This document shows, in pieces, positions 12,477 to 21,228 of a DNA stretch of 64,000 nt. Below the pieces are notes generated by a model, which was given only the letters and a program-made list of their open reading frames with translations, was not told where the DNA came from and did not search any database. The DNA comes from Anaeromyxobacter oryzisoli (GTDB lineage Bacteria; Myxococcota; Myxococcia; Myxococcales; Anaeromyxobacteraceae). The first letter of the stretch is position 1, and each line of letters opens with the position of its first letter. The stretch is taken from NCBI RefSeq assembly GCF_022690765.1, contig NZ_JALCZA010000009.1, positions 52,191 through 116,190 on the forward strand. Direction: 5' to 3'. The translations under genes were made by a program, and so were the position numbers.

Positions 12477-13076
12477 TCACTCGCGCACGAGCCGGTCGAG
12501 CCGGCGCCGCAGCGCCTCGACGATCCCCTCGGGCGGCGCCTCGCCGACGGCGCTCTGCAGCCGGAAGACGTCCCTCACCTCGAGGCCGCGCGTGTCCACC
12601 CGCATCTCATGGGGGAACAGGCCGAGGTCGGCGAAGAGGTGGAGGATCCGGCCGAGGAAGCCGACCGTGTCCTCGCCGCGAACCTCGACGAGCACGTCCC
12701 GGCGCGTCCGGGCGACCCGGCGGCTCGTGAGGGCGAGGCGGCCGCCGTCGCGCGTGGCCGGCACGTGGTCGTTCATCAGCGCGAGGAAGTCGATCGCGGA
12801 GGGCTGCACGTCCTCGTCCAGGACGTCGAAGACGATCTCGGCCGTCCAGCGCGTCGAGGTGCGGCGCGCGGCCGCTCGCACCACGCTCACGTGCCGCGCG
12901 GCGAGCCCGGCGGCCAGGCGGCCGGCCCAGCCGGTGTGGAGCGAGCCGGTGAGGTGGAGCGTGTGCCGGCGCGACGGGCCCGGCACGATCCGGCAGGTGA
13001 AGGTGCGCTCGCCGGGGAACGGACCGTCGGTTCCGGAGACGTCTGAGAAGGGCGCGGAGCCGTCGAGGGAGTCCAT
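12477..13076 (-). CDS. ACT-domain-like protein
   Basis: A 199-residue protein with two regions that look like ACT modules. The clearer one is at the C-terminus (RDVLVEVRGEDTVGFLGRIL, then LGLFPHEMRVDTRGLEVRDVF), resembling the uridylyltransferase GlnD and related regulatory ACT domains. No catalytic domain is attached, so it may be a stand-alone ligand sensor. The start ATG at 13076 has AAGGAG eight bases upstream; a longer frame to 13211 has no ribosome site. Ligand and target are unknown. Confidence 0.7.
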   Translation of the reverse strand: MDSLDGSAPFSDVSGTDGPFPGERTFTCRIVPGPSRRHTLHLTGSLHTGWAGRLAAGLAARHVSVVRAAARRTSTRWTAEIVFDVLDEDVQPSAIDFLALMNDHVPATRDGGRLALTSRRVARTRRDVLVEVRGEDTVGFLGRILHLFADLGLFPHEMRVDTRGLEVRDVFRLQSAVGEAPPEGIVEALRRRLDRLVRE

Positions 13077-13342
13077 GGATTCACTCCTTAGCAATGCGCT
13101 TGCCAGCGTTGGAGGGGGCCGCGATCGAAGCGCCCGCGCGATCTCCGTCCGCGCTGGCCCGGCCCGCACCACGGTACTGCCTGGAAAGCGGGCACCCGGG
13201 TGCTCCATCATCTAAAGCACCAGGCCCACCGGTGGCTGATCGGCAGCAGCGATCCCTGCCGGGGGTGCGAGGGGGCGCACGGGAGAGGCTCCTCCGGAGC
13301 GCATGAGGCGCGCGTCGCACGTCGAGTCGCTACCATCCGGGC

Positions 13343-13846
13343 GTGTCCAAGGCCTTCACGAACGAGGAGCTCCCCGACGTCGCGCCCGTGACCCGTGCCG
13401 CTCCTCGCCTCGCGCCCGGCGAGGTGCGCTACGTCACGCCGGAGGGGCACGCCGCGCTCCGCTCCGAGCTCGGCCGGCTCGCCGCGGCGCGGGCGGAGGC
13501 GGCGGCGCGGCCGGACGCGGACCAGGGCGAGCGGCTCGCGGATCTGGACCGACGCGCGGCCCTGCTGGAGGCGACGCTCGCCGCCCTGACCGTCCTCGGG
13601 CCGGACGCCGCGCCGGAGGGGAGGGTGGCGTTCGGGACCTGGGTCACGGTGGAGGACGAGTCGGGCGCCTCCTCGACCTGGCGGATCGTCGGGCCGGACG
13701 AGGCGGATCCGAAGCAGGGGCTCGTGAGCGCGCGCTCGCCCGTGGGGCGCGCCCTCCTCGGGCAGGCGGCCGGCGACATCGTCGAGGTCGAGCGGCCGGG
13801 AGGGACGCGCACGCTCACGATCGTGGAGGTGCGGCGGTCGCGGTGA
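13343..13846 (+). CDS. GreA/GreB-type transcription elongation factor, short coiled coil
   Basis: A 167-residue protein with a disordered 28-residue leader, a coiled-coil arm beginning YVTPEGHAALRSELGRL, and a C-terminal FKBP-like domain. That domain carries family motifs FGTWVTVED, WRIVGPDEAD and SPVGRALLGQAAGD. It is therefore a Gre-factor relative, which act in the RNA polymerase secondary channel. The coiled coil is clearly shorter than in GreA/GreB, although acidic residues remain at the presumed tip (PDADQGER). It may be a Gre-like regulator rather than a true cleavage factor. Start codon is GTG. Confidence 0.82.
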   Translation: MSKAFTNEELPDVAPVTRAAPRLAPGEVRYVTPEGHAALRSELGRLAAARAEAAARPDADQGERLADLDRRAALLEATLAALTVLGPDAAPEGRVAFGTWVTVEDESGASSTWRIVGPDEADPKQGLVSARSPVGRALLGQAAGDIVEVERPGGTRTLTIVEVRRSR

Positions 13847-13863
13847 TCGCGGCGCCGGTGCGC

Positions 13864-13884
13864 GATGCGAGCGGGTGTCGCCAT
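13864..13884. repeat. Dispersed repeat, single arm
   Basis: Bases GATGCGAGCGGGTGTCGCCAT match the right arm of the palindromic repeat at 4197-4223 and 20060-20080. The partner arm is missing, so this is a half copy. It sits between the Gre-like gene and the next hypothetical gene. Confidence 0.65.
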
Positions 13885-13929
13885 GAGACTGTTCGTGCGC
13901 GGGGTCCGCGGACGCGGTACGACTCCGGC

Positions 13930-14370
13930 GTGACCCTCTTTTCCCGGCGCCTGCCGCACGTCCTCCCGCGCAAGGACCTCGTGCTCCTCCTCGCGCCCAC
14001 CTACTCCGCCGCCCGCGGCGTGGACCACGAGGAGGCGACGGAGCGGCTGTCCCGCGCGCTCGAGGTCCCCGGCGCGCTCGACGACATCTACGAGGGCGTC
14101 TCCGCTGCGCTCCGCGACGTCCGGGGCCCGCGGACGACCGAGGACGCACTGATGGACAAGCTCTCGGCGGGCCTCGTCGCGCGACGCGCGCGGGCCAAGG
14201 CCGCCGATGCGAGCCCGGCGGTCTCGGCGGCGCTCGTGCGCCTCGATCTCGAGATCGGCGTCGCGCCGGAGCAGATGCGGGCGACGCTCGCGAGCGACCG
14301 CGGCCGGGCCCTCGTGGATCAGGGCTTCCGCGCGCTCGGAGCACACTTGGTGAAGGACCTCCTCCGCTGA
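13930..14370 (+). CDS. Hypothetical protein (146 residues)
   Basis: Unrecognised helical protein. It begins VTLFSRRLPHVLPRKDLVLL and continues with predicted amphipathic helices rich in Ala, Arg and Glu; there are no membrane spans, signal peptide or cysteine motifs. The GTG at 13930 follows the dispersed repeat arm by about 45 bases, and no strong ribosome site is visible, so the start is tentative. It is convergent with the membrane protein at 14388. Confidence 0.6.
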   Translation: MTLFSRRLPHVLPRKDLVLLLAPTYSAARGVDHEEATERLSRALEVPGALDDIYEGVSAALRDVRGPRTTEDALMDKLSAGLVARRARAKAADASPAVSAALVRLDLEIGVAPEQMRATLASDRGRALVDQGFRALGAHLVKDLLR

Positions 14371-14387
14371 CGCTCGACGCGAGCGGC

Positions 14388-14870
14388 TCAGAGCACGGCG
14401 CCGATCCCGACCAGCACCAGGAACACCACCGCCGCGGCCACCGCGAGGGCGAGCGCGGCGACCCAGATGCCGTGCCGGAGGGGCACGTCCCGCCCGAGGG
14501 CGGCGGTGCCGACGAAGAGCGCCGCGCCGGCGGCGAGCATGACCGGGAGCACCGCCTGCGGCGCGGGCTCCCGGGCGCGATAGCCGAGCGGGACGCTCAC
14601 GTAGCCGGCGAACACGACCGCGAGCCACGCCAGCGCGAAGGCGACGAGCGCGAGGCCGCGCCGGGCGCGCTCCCCGCGCGGCACGCCGAGCGTCCGGGCG
14701 GCGGCGAGGCCGAGCGCGGCCGCGACGGCGATGGCGGCGCTCGGCGCGAGCGCCGGATAGCGCACGCCGTGCACGCCCCCGGAGGCCAGGAGCCGGCCGG
14801 CCGCCCAGCCCGCGAGCGCGGCGACGAGGATCGCGAGGAGCGTCGCCGTCCGCTTCGTCCCGATGAGCAT
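14388..14870 (-). CDS. Hypothetical integral membrane protein
   Basis: A 160-residue, very hydrophobic protein with about five predicted transmembrane helices and short loops. The ATG at 14870 was chosen because the frame upstream is low-complexity Arg/Gly coding and a GGGGGTGG purine run precedes the ATG. No family was recognised and no polar residues stand out inside the helices. It lies divergently from the acyl-CoA synthetase gene. Confidence 0.68.
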   Translation of the reverse strand: MLIGTKRTATLLAILVAALAGWAAGRLLASGGVHGVRYPALAPSAAIAVAAALGLAAARTLGVPRGERARRGLALVAFALAWLAVVFAGYVSVPLGYRAREPAPQAVLPVMLAAGAALFVGTAALGRDVPLRHGIWVAALALAVAAAVVFLVLVGIGAVL

Positions 14871-15105
14871 CGCCACCCCCGCCCGCGCTGCGTCACAGGC
14901 TAGCAGACGGCGCGGGGACGGCTCGTGCCCCCTCCGGGCCCCACCGCGCGAGCCGCCCCGGGCCGAGGCGCGCCGCTCCTCGCGGCGGTGCGGTCCGGCC
15001 GGAGGGCCGCGATGCACCCGTGCGCGTGGGTGACCGCCGAGGGACGGGGCGCCTCCGGCATCGCGCGGTTGGCGAGCACATCTTCTCCGGCGAGGAGGCG
15101 ACGCG

Positions 15106-17046
15106 ATGGACCTCGTGAACCCGGTCGTCCGGCGGTGGCTCGCCGCGGCGGAGGAGGACCCGGACGGCTTCTGGGCGCGGGCGGCGGAGGAGCTGCACTG
15201 GTTCCGGCGCTGGGACCGCGTGTTCGAGCCCGAGTTCCCGAGCTTCCGATGGTTCGTCGGCGGCGAGACGAACCTCTCCTACGGTGCCCTCGACCGGCAC
15301 GTCGCCGCCGGCCGCGGTGGCCACGCCGCCCTCGTCTACGCGAACGAGCGCGGGGAGCGGCGCACGCTCACCTGGGCGCAGCTCCTCCACGAGGTCGAGC
15401 GCGCGGCCGCCGCGCTGCGGGGGCTCGGGATCCGGCGGGGCGATCGGATCGCGCTCTACCTGCCGACCTGCCCGGAGGCGATCATCCTCATGCTCGCGGC
15501 GGTCCGGATCGGGGCCGTCCACCTCGTGGTGTTCGCGGGGTTCGGCGCCGGCGCGCTCTCGAGCCGGGTGGTGGCGAGCGGCGCGCGCGCGATCTTCACC
15601 GCCGACGTGACCTGGCGGAAGGGCCAGGAGATCCGGCTCAAGGAGATCGTGGACGAGGCGCTCGCGCTGGATCGCGGCGCGGTCGAGCACGTCGTGGTGA
15701 TCCAGCGCGACCGCGCCGCTCCTCCCTGGACGGGCGCGCGCGACGTCGCCTGGCCGGAGTTCCTCGCCCTCGCCGGCGGCCGCTCCGGCGCGGCCGTGCC
15801 GGTCGAGGCGAACGAGCCCGCGTTCATCCTCGCGACCTCCGGCACCACCGCCCGGCCGAAGCTGGCGGTCCACGTCCACGGCGGCTACGCGGTCCACGTC
15901 CACGCGATGGGGCGCTGGTGCTTCGGGCTGCGCCCCTCCGACGTCTGGTGGTCCACCTCGGACATCGGCTGGATCGTCGGGCACAGCTACATCGTCTACG
16001 CGCCGCTGCTCACCGGCTGCACCACCGTCGCGTACGAGGGCGCCCTCGACTACCCGGGGCCCGAGACGGTCTGGCGCCTCGTCGAGGAGCTGCGCGTCAC
16101 CGGCCTCTTCACCTCGCCGACGGCGGTGCGCCTCCTCATGCGGTACGGCGACCGGCCCGCGCAGGGGTTCGACCACCGCTCGCTCGAGCGCGTCGTCTGC
16201 GCCGGGGAGGTCCTGAACCCGCCGGCCTGGGACTGGCTCCAGAACGTCGTCCTCGGCGGGAAGGTGCCGGTGCTCGACCACATGTGGCAGACCGAGACCG
16301 GCGGCCCGGTGTTCGGCAACCCGTACGGCATCGCGATGCTGCCCATCAAGCCCGGCTCGGCGGGGCTGCCGCTCCCCGGGATCGAGGCGGCGGTGGTGAG
16401 CCCGCAGGAGGGCCGGCCCGTCGCGCCGGGCGAGAAGGGGGTGATGGTCCTCACCCGCCCGTTCCCGGGGCTCACGCCCTCGCTCTGGGGCGAGCCGGAG
16501 CGCTACGCCGCCGACTACTGGCAGCGCGTCCCGGGCGTCTACTTCACGGGCGACTCGGCGTCGGTGGACGAGGACGGGTACGTCTTCTTCGCGGGGCGTG
16601 CCGACGAGATCCTCAAGATCGCCGGGCACAAGCTCGGGACGATCGAGGTCGAGACCGCGCTCCTCACGCACCCGGCGGTCGCCGAGGCGGGGGTCACCGG
16701 TCGCCCCGACCCGGTGCGCGGCGAGGTGATCACCGCGTTCGTCGCGCTCAGGCAGGGGCGCGCGCCGTCGCCCGCGCTCCGGCGGGAGCTGTTCGAGGCG
16801 GTCCGGCGCGAGCTCGGGCCGGTGGCGGTCATGGGCGAGGTGAGCTTCGTGCGCGCGCTGCCCAAGACGCGGAGCGGGAAGATCATGCGCCGCGTCCTCC
16901 GGGCGGTGATCCTCGACCAGGACCCGGGCGACCTCACGACGATCGAGGACGAGGGGTCGGTGGACGAGGCCCGGCGCGCGTGGGCGGAGCTGCGGGCCGA
17001 GCTGGCGGCGGGCGAGGGGGGCGAGGAGGGCGCCGCCCCGCGCTGA
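15106..17046 (+). CDS. Acetyl-CoA synthetase-like AMP-forming acyl-CoA ligase
   Basis: A 646-residue ANL-superfamily enzyme activating a short-chain acid through an acyl-adenylate. The P-loop is TSGTTARPK at 244-252 (TSGSTGKPK in the consensus). VWWSTSDIGWIVGHSYIVY is characteristic of acetyl/propionyl-CoA synthetases. MWQTETGG follows, then FTGDSA, and the acylation-site lysine lies in KTRSGKIMRR near residue 593, a possible target of reversible acetylation. The ATG has GAGGAGG seven bases upstream. Acetate is the likely substrate, but propionate or another short acid is possible. Confidence 0.88.
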   Translation: MDLVNPVVRRWLAAAEEDPDGFWARAAEELHWFRRWDRVFEPEFPSFRWFVGGETNLSYGALDRHVAAGRGGHAALVYANERGERRTLTWAQLLHEVERAAAALRGLGIRRGDRIALYLPTCPEAIILMLAAVRIGAVHLVVFAGFGAGALSSRVVASGARAIFTADVTWRKGQEIRLKEIVDEALALDRGAVEHVVVIQRDRAAPPWTGARDVAWPEFLALAGGRSGAAVPVEANEPAFILATSGTTARPKLAVHVHGGYAVHVHAMGRWCFGLRPSDVWWSTSDIGWIVGHSYIVYAPLLTGCTTVAYEGALDYPGPETVWRLVEELRVTGLFTSPTAVRLLMRYGDRPAQGFDHRSLERVVCAGEVLNPPAWDWLQNVVLGGKVPVLDHMWQTETGGPVFGNPYGIAMLPIKPGSAGLPLPGIEAAVVSPQEGRPVAPGEKGVMVLTRPFPGLTPSLWGEPERYAADYWQRVPGVYFTGDSASVDEDGYVFFAGRADEILKIAGHKLGTIEVETALLTHPAVAEAGVTGRPDPVRGEVITAFVALRQGRAPSPALRRELFEAVRRELGPVAVMGEVSFVRALPKTRSGKIMRRVLRAVILDQDPGDLTTIEDEGSVDEARRAWAELRAELAAGEGGEEGAAPR

Positions 17047-17124
17047 GCGCAGCGCGGGCGCGACGCGCGTCGCCGGAGGGCGGCGGAGGGTGATCGCCAG
17101 CCCGACTGCGGGTATCTTCGCGCG

Positions 17125-18219
17125 ATGAGCAACCCCGCGAAGCCCCGCCTCCTCACCGGCGACACCCCGACCGGCCGGCTGCACCTCGGCCACTGGGTCG
17201 GCAGCCTCGAGAACCGCGTCGCCCTGCAGGATCGGTACGAGTGCTACTTCCTCGTCGCCAACTCCCACGCCTTCACCACCCGCGCCGAGCGGCCGGACGA
17301 GATCCGGCAGAGCGTCCTCGACATCGCGACCGACTCCCTCGCCGCCGGCATCGACCCGGCGCGGAGCGCGATCTTCGTCCAGAGCGAGGTCCCGGCCATC
17401 GCGGAGCTGACGTTCTTCTTCGCCATGCTCCTGCCGTTCAACCGCGTGATGCGGAACCCGACCCTCAAGGAGGAGATCCGGGACAAGGGGCTCGGCGACA
17501 CGTACCCGTTCGGCTTCCCGCTGTACGCCGTGGGCCAGACGGCCGACATCCTCGCCTTCCGCCCCGAGGTCGTGCCGGTCGGCGAGGACCAGCTCGCGCA
17601 CCTCGAGATGACCCGCGAGGTGGCCCGCCGCTTCGACCAGCTCTACTGCGGCGTCGATCCCGCGACCGAGGACGACGCGTACGTCGCGCGGGGCGGGCTC
17701 TTCCCGGTCGTGAAGCCGCTCCTCGGGCGGGTCCGGCGACTCCCCGGCACCGGCGCCCCGGGGCCGGACGGGACGCTCCTCAAGATGAGCAAGTCCCTCG
17801 GGAACGCGATCTTCCTCTCCGACGACGCGGCCACGGTGGAGCGGAAGGTGATGGGGATGTACACCGACCCGGCGCGCAAGCGGGCCACCGATCCCGGGCG
17901 CGTCGAGGGCAACCCGCTCTGGATCTACCACGAGACCTTCAACCGCGACGCGGCCTGGGTCGCCGAGCACGAGGAGGCCTACCGGAACGGTCAGGTGGGC
18001 GACGTCGCGGTGAAGCGCAAGCTGGTGGAGGTGCTGAACGCGCTCCTCGAGCCGATCCGGGAGCGGCGCCGCGCGCTCGAGGCGCGGCCGGACACGGTCA
18101 TCGACGTGCTCCGCGACGGGACGCGCCGGGCGAACGCGGTGACGGAGGAGACGCTCGCCCTCGCGAAGCACGCCCTCCGGCAGGACTTCCTCCCGCGACG
18201 GAAGCTCGACCTCGGGTGA
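17125..18219 (+). CDS. trpS: Tryptophanyl-tRNA synthetase
   Basis: Class Ic aminoacyl-tRNA synthetase of 364 residues that charges tRNA-Trp. The HIGH-equivalent is TGRLHLGH at 16-23 and the KMSKS loop is complete at 220-224 (LLKMSKSLGN). Between them are FFFAMLLPFNRVMRNPTLK and the VGEDQLAHLEMTREVARRF segment that closes the active site. The length and order of motifs are normal. It follows the acyl-CoA ligase by 78 bases on the same strand. No T-box leader was seen. Confidence 0.95.
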   Translation: MSNPAKPRLLTGDTPTGRLHLGHWVGSLENRVALQDRYECYFLVANSHAFTTRAERPDEIRQSVLDIATDSLAAGIDPARSAIFVQSEVPAIAELTFFFAMLLPFNRVMRNPTLKEEIRDKGLGDTYPFGFPLYAVGQTADILAFRPEVVPVGEDQLAHLEMTREVARRFDQLYCGVDPATEDDAYVARGGLFPVVKPLLGRVRRLPGTGAPGPDGTLLKMSKSLGNAIFLSDDAATVERKVMGMYTDPARKRATDPGRVEGNPLWIYHETFNRDAAWVAEHEEAYRNGQVGDVAVKRKLVEVLNALLEPIRERRRALEARPDTVIDVLRDGTRRANAVTEETLALAKHALRQDFLPRRKLDLG

Positions 18220-18290
18220 GCGGGCGAGCGCACGCCCCGGACGCCGGGGGGCCGCCCGAGGCCCGCACCTGTTATCTTGCCGGGCGTCCC

Positions 18291-19268
18291 ATGCCGCACC
18301 GTCTCGTCCTCGTCACGCACCCCGACTGCAGCGCCCACGACACCGGCCCCGATCACCCCGAGAGCGTCCTCCGGCTCGCGGCGATCGAGGCCGCCCTCGC
18401 CGGCGACCCCGAGCTCGTCCCCCCCACCGTCACGTGGGAGCGGCCGGAGCCGGCGAAGCTCGAGGACCTGCTCCGCGTCCACACCCCCGCGCTCGTGGAG
18501 CGGATCCGGGAGCTCTCCGGGACCGCCGCCCGCACCGGCGCCCCCGCCTTCGTCGAGCCGGAGACCCCGGTCTCGGCGGGCTCGTACCGGGCCGCGCTCG
18601 CCTCGGCGGGCTGCGCCATGCACGCCGCCCTGCGGGTCGCCCGCGACGAGGTCCCGGCCGCGTTCTCGCTGGGGCGCCCGCCCGGCCACCACGCCGCGGC
18701 CGAGCGCTCCGGCGGCTACTGCCTGTTCAACAACGTGGCGATCGCGGCGCGCCGGGTGCTCGCGGAGGGGCTCGCCCGCCGGATCCTCGTCGTGGACTGG
18801 GACGTCCACCACGGCGACGGCACGCAGGCGATCTTCTGGGAGGATCCCGCGGTCCACTATCTGTCGCTCCACCTGTACCCGCACTATCCGTACTCGGGCG
18901 CCGAGGACGAGCGGGGCGCGGGGGCGGGGGTCGGCGCCACGCACAACGTGCCGGTCTCCGCCGGCACCTCGGCCGACGGCTACCGCCGCCGCTTCGCCGC
19001 CGCGGTGGAGGGCGCCCTCGAGGCGGCGCGCCCGGACCTCGTGCTCGTCTCGGCAGGGTTCGACCTGCTCGGCGGCGATCCCCAGGGCGGCCTCGCGCTC
19101 GAGCCGTCGGATCTGCACCCGCTGGCGCGCACGCTGATCGAGCGCGCCGCGGCGGCCGGGTGCCGCCGGATCGCGGCGGTGCTCGAGGGCGGGTACGTGC
19201 CGGCGCGGGTCGGCGCCGGCGTGGTGAGCGTCGCGCGCGCGCTCGCCGGGCTGCCGCCCGCGGCCTGA
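18291..19268 (+). CDS. Histone deacetylase-fold amidohydrolase
   Basis: A 325-residue member of the arginase/HDAC superfamily, likely a zinc enzyme hydrolysing acetylated amines or lysines (acetoin-utilisation AcuC/HDAC-like). Visible catalytic features are the His-His pair in RPPGHHAA near 129-136, the zinc-ligand motif DWDVHHGDGTQ near 169-179, and a second Asp ligand in SAGFDLLGGDP. The C-terminal glycine motif LEGGYVP is also typical. Its stop codon overlaps the first base of a dispersed repeat arm. The substrate is unknown; the proximity to an acetyl-CoA synthetase gene is suggestive but not proof of a deacetylation link. Confidence 0.88.
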   Translation: MPHRLVLVTHPDCSAHDTGPDHPESVLRLAAIEAALAGDPELVPPTVTWERPEPAKLEDLLRVHTPALVERIRELSGTAARTGAPAFVEPETPVSAGSYRAALASAGCAMHAALRVARDEVPAAFSLGRPPGHHAAAERSGGYCLFNNVAIAARRVLAEGLARRILVVDWDVHHGDGTQAIFWEDPAVHYLSLHLYPHYPYSGAEDERGAGAGVGATHNVPVSAGTSADGYRRRFAAAVEGALEAARPDLVLVSAGFDLLGGDPQGGLALEPSDLHPLARTLIERAAAAGCRRIAAVLEGGYVPARVGAGVVSVARALAGLPPAA

Positions 19269-19362
19269 TGGCGCCACCCGCTTGCGTCGAGCGTCGCGAG
19301 GCTCGCGATGCCGTCGCCGAGCGTGGGCACACGACGACCGAGCAGCGCAGGCGTGCCTGGTA
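19268..19362. repeat. Dispersed repeat, truncated copy
   Basis: Starts ATGGCGCCACCCGC immediately at the HDAC stop codon and matches the first ~93 bases of the full copy at 19900-20080 with only a few substitutions. The right arm is absent. It is presumed to be a decayed or truncated copy of the same element. Confidence 0.75.
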
Positions 19363-19899
19363 GTTTTCGAATTCCGTCACATCGTCATGCGAGGTGGGCC
19401 GGTCGAGGAGGGACCTTGCAGGCGAACGGCCCTGAAAGACGAGCGGTCTGGGCTCGGGAAGATGGAAAGGCCGGGGCGCCGCAGTGCGTGTGAACCGTCT
19501 GCGCAAGATCGGCCCCGAAGACACCCGCGTTTCACCGATAGCGCTACGAGCTTCCGCCGCCACCTGGCCTGAGTCGCCCGTCGCGCTACCGCTCGTTCGC
19601 GCCGCGGCCGAAGGTTTCACGGTGAGCGTTGGGCCGCAGCCCTTTCGCGGGAACCCCGATTTCACCGATCGGCTGTTGACGCATTTTTCGGTGAGTGACG
19701 CTTCGCGAGCCCAGGTCGTCCGAATAGGTCTCTCTCGCAGCGTCGCGGGGGCGCCGTGCGCCGCGAGTCCGCGCGGAGTCGAGGCGCGAGGGCGGGCTTT
19801 CGTTCTCGCGCCTGGCGCCGAATGCGTGCGTCTGGGGAGGGCACGAGATCGCGTGAGACCATCCGTTCATGCACGCACGCGATCTCTCCGCCCGCCTCC
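19363..19899. other. Non-coding stretch between two repeat copies
   Basis: About 540 bases without a credible gene. Open frames exist on both strands, but their products are compositionally odd and no family was recognised. The base composition is slightly less GC-rich than neighbouring genes, with segments such as GATTTCACCGATCGG. It may be remnant DNA between two insertions of the dispersed repeat. Confidence 0.4.
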
Positions 19900-20080
19900 A
19901 TGGCGCCACCCGCTTGCGTTGAGCGTCGCGAGGCACACGATGCCGTCGCCGAGCGGGGGCACACGACGACCGAGCGGCGCAGGCGTGCCTGTTGGCACGT
20001 CGAGCAGCGCAGGGAGGAGTCTGCCCCGCACAGGCAGGCAGCGTGCGCCGCAGCAGCTCAATGCGAGTGGGTGTCGCCAT
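19900..20080. repeat. Dispersed repeat, full-length copy (181 bp)
   Basis: The left arm at 19900-19925 (ATGGCGCCACCCGC...) and the right arm at 20055-20080 (...GGGTGTCGCCAT) are inverted copies, and most mismatches would be G-U pairs in RNA. The interior (about 130 bases) shares blocks with 19293-19362 and with 21581-21640. The size, terminal inversion and lack of coding potential fit a MITE-like non-autonomous element. The following HNH gene may take its GTG start (20071) from the right arm. Confidence 0.8.
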
Positions 20081-21228
20081 CACAGCTCCTCCGCCGCGAA
20101 CACGACTGCATGGCCGACTTCCTGGTCGCCCTCGCCGACTTCGATCGCCGACGGCTCTGGGTCGAGCTCGGCTACTCGAGCCTGTTCTGGTTCCTCCATC
20201 GCGAGCTCGGGCTCTCGAAAGGGGCCGCGTTCTACCGGAAGACCGCCGCCGAGCTGGTGCAGCGGTTCCCCGAGGTCATCGAGCCGTTACGCGACGGGAG
20301 ACTTTGCATCTCGAGCATCGCTGAGCTCGCGAAGGTGATCTCGCCCGAGAACCGGGCGGAGGTGCTGCCGCGGTTCTTCCACCGCTCGAAGCACGAGGCG
20401 GCGGAGGTTGCGGCGGAGATCAAGCCGGTCGAGAAGGCGCCGCGTCGCGAGGTCGTGACGGCGGTGCGCGCCCCGGCCACGGAGGAGGCCGTTCCGCGTC
20501 TCGAGGTCGCGGCGGCGGCGAGTCCGGGCGCGGCTCTCCGAGTCGCGGCTCCGAACATCGTCACGGCGGCACCGCTCGAGCTGCTCGAGGCGAGAGGTTC
20601 GCCGGAAAACCCTGTCGATGCCAACTCTCCGCGCGTTGCGGCGCACGCCCCATCTTGCCGCGAAGCCCGCCGCGAATCGGTCGAGCCGCTCAGCGCCGAC
20701 CTCCGGCGGCTTCACTTCAACGTCTCCCGCCGCTTCATCGAGAAGCTCGCCGCTGCGCGGGATGCGCTCTCCCATTCACATTTCGGCGCCACCACGGAGG
20801 AGATCCTCGAGGTCGGCCTCGATCTCGTCCTCGCCCGAAGCGCCAAGCGGAAGGGGCTCGTGCAGAAGCCGCTCGCGGAGCGCCGCCCCTCGAAGCCGGA
20901 GCACCTCTCCGCCGAGGTGAAGCGCCAGGTCTGGCTCCGCGACGGCGGCCGCTGCCAGTACCCCCTCGAGTCCGGCGGCATCTGCGGCTCGACCTACTTG
21001 CTCGAGTTCGATCACCGCGAAGCCGAGGCCCTGGGCGGCCCGCCCACAGTCGAGAACATTCACCTTCTCTGTTTCTTCCATAACCAGCTCGCCGCTCGGC
21101 AGGTCTTCGGGGACGCCTGGATGGACCGGTTCAGGCGACGGTCGAACGGTGAGCTCTTCGACTCCGCACCTGTCGCACGAACGGGAACGGCGCCGCGGTG
21201 CGCGGTAAAGAAGAAGCGCTCGGGGTGA
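20071..21228 (+). CDS. HNH endonuclease domain protein
   Basis: About 385 residues. An N-terminal helical module (ELGYSSLFWFLHRELGLSK, later RFPEVIEPLRDGRL and ISSIAELAKVISPENR) precedes a variable Ala/Pro linker. The C-terminal HNH nuclease core has RDGGRCQYP, then LLEFDHREAEALGG and NIHLLCFFHNQLAA, giving the metal-binding His/Asn positions and paired cysteines. Such proteins recur in this group of bacteria and often lie near mobile DNA; the target is unknown. The GTG at 20071 restores the family's usual N-terminus but lies in the dispersed repeat. ATG 20110 is the alternative start. Confidence 0.83.
   Translation: MSPSQLLRREHDCMADFLVALADFDRRRLWVELGYSSLFWFLHRELGLSKGAAFYRKTAAELVQRFPEVIEPLRDGRLCISSIAELAKVISPENRAEVLPRFFHRSKHEAAEVAAEIKPVEKAPRREVVTAVRAPATEEAVPRLEVAAAASPGAALRVAAPNIVTAAPLELLEARGSPENPVDANSPRVAAHAPSCREARRESVEPLSADLRRLHFNVSRRFIEKLAAARDALSHSHFGATTEEILEVGLDLVLARSAKRKGLVQKPLAERRPSKPEHLSAEVKRQVWLRDGGRCQYPLESGGICGSTYLLEFDHREAEALGGPPTVENIHLLCFFHNQLAARQVFGDAWMDRFRRRSNGELFDSAPVARTGTAPRCAVKKKRSG

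Noticed and set aside
19363..19899. Possible insertion-sequence remnant
   Set aside because: Open frames are short, inconsistent between strands and match no transposase motif; left as uncharacterised non-coding DNA.
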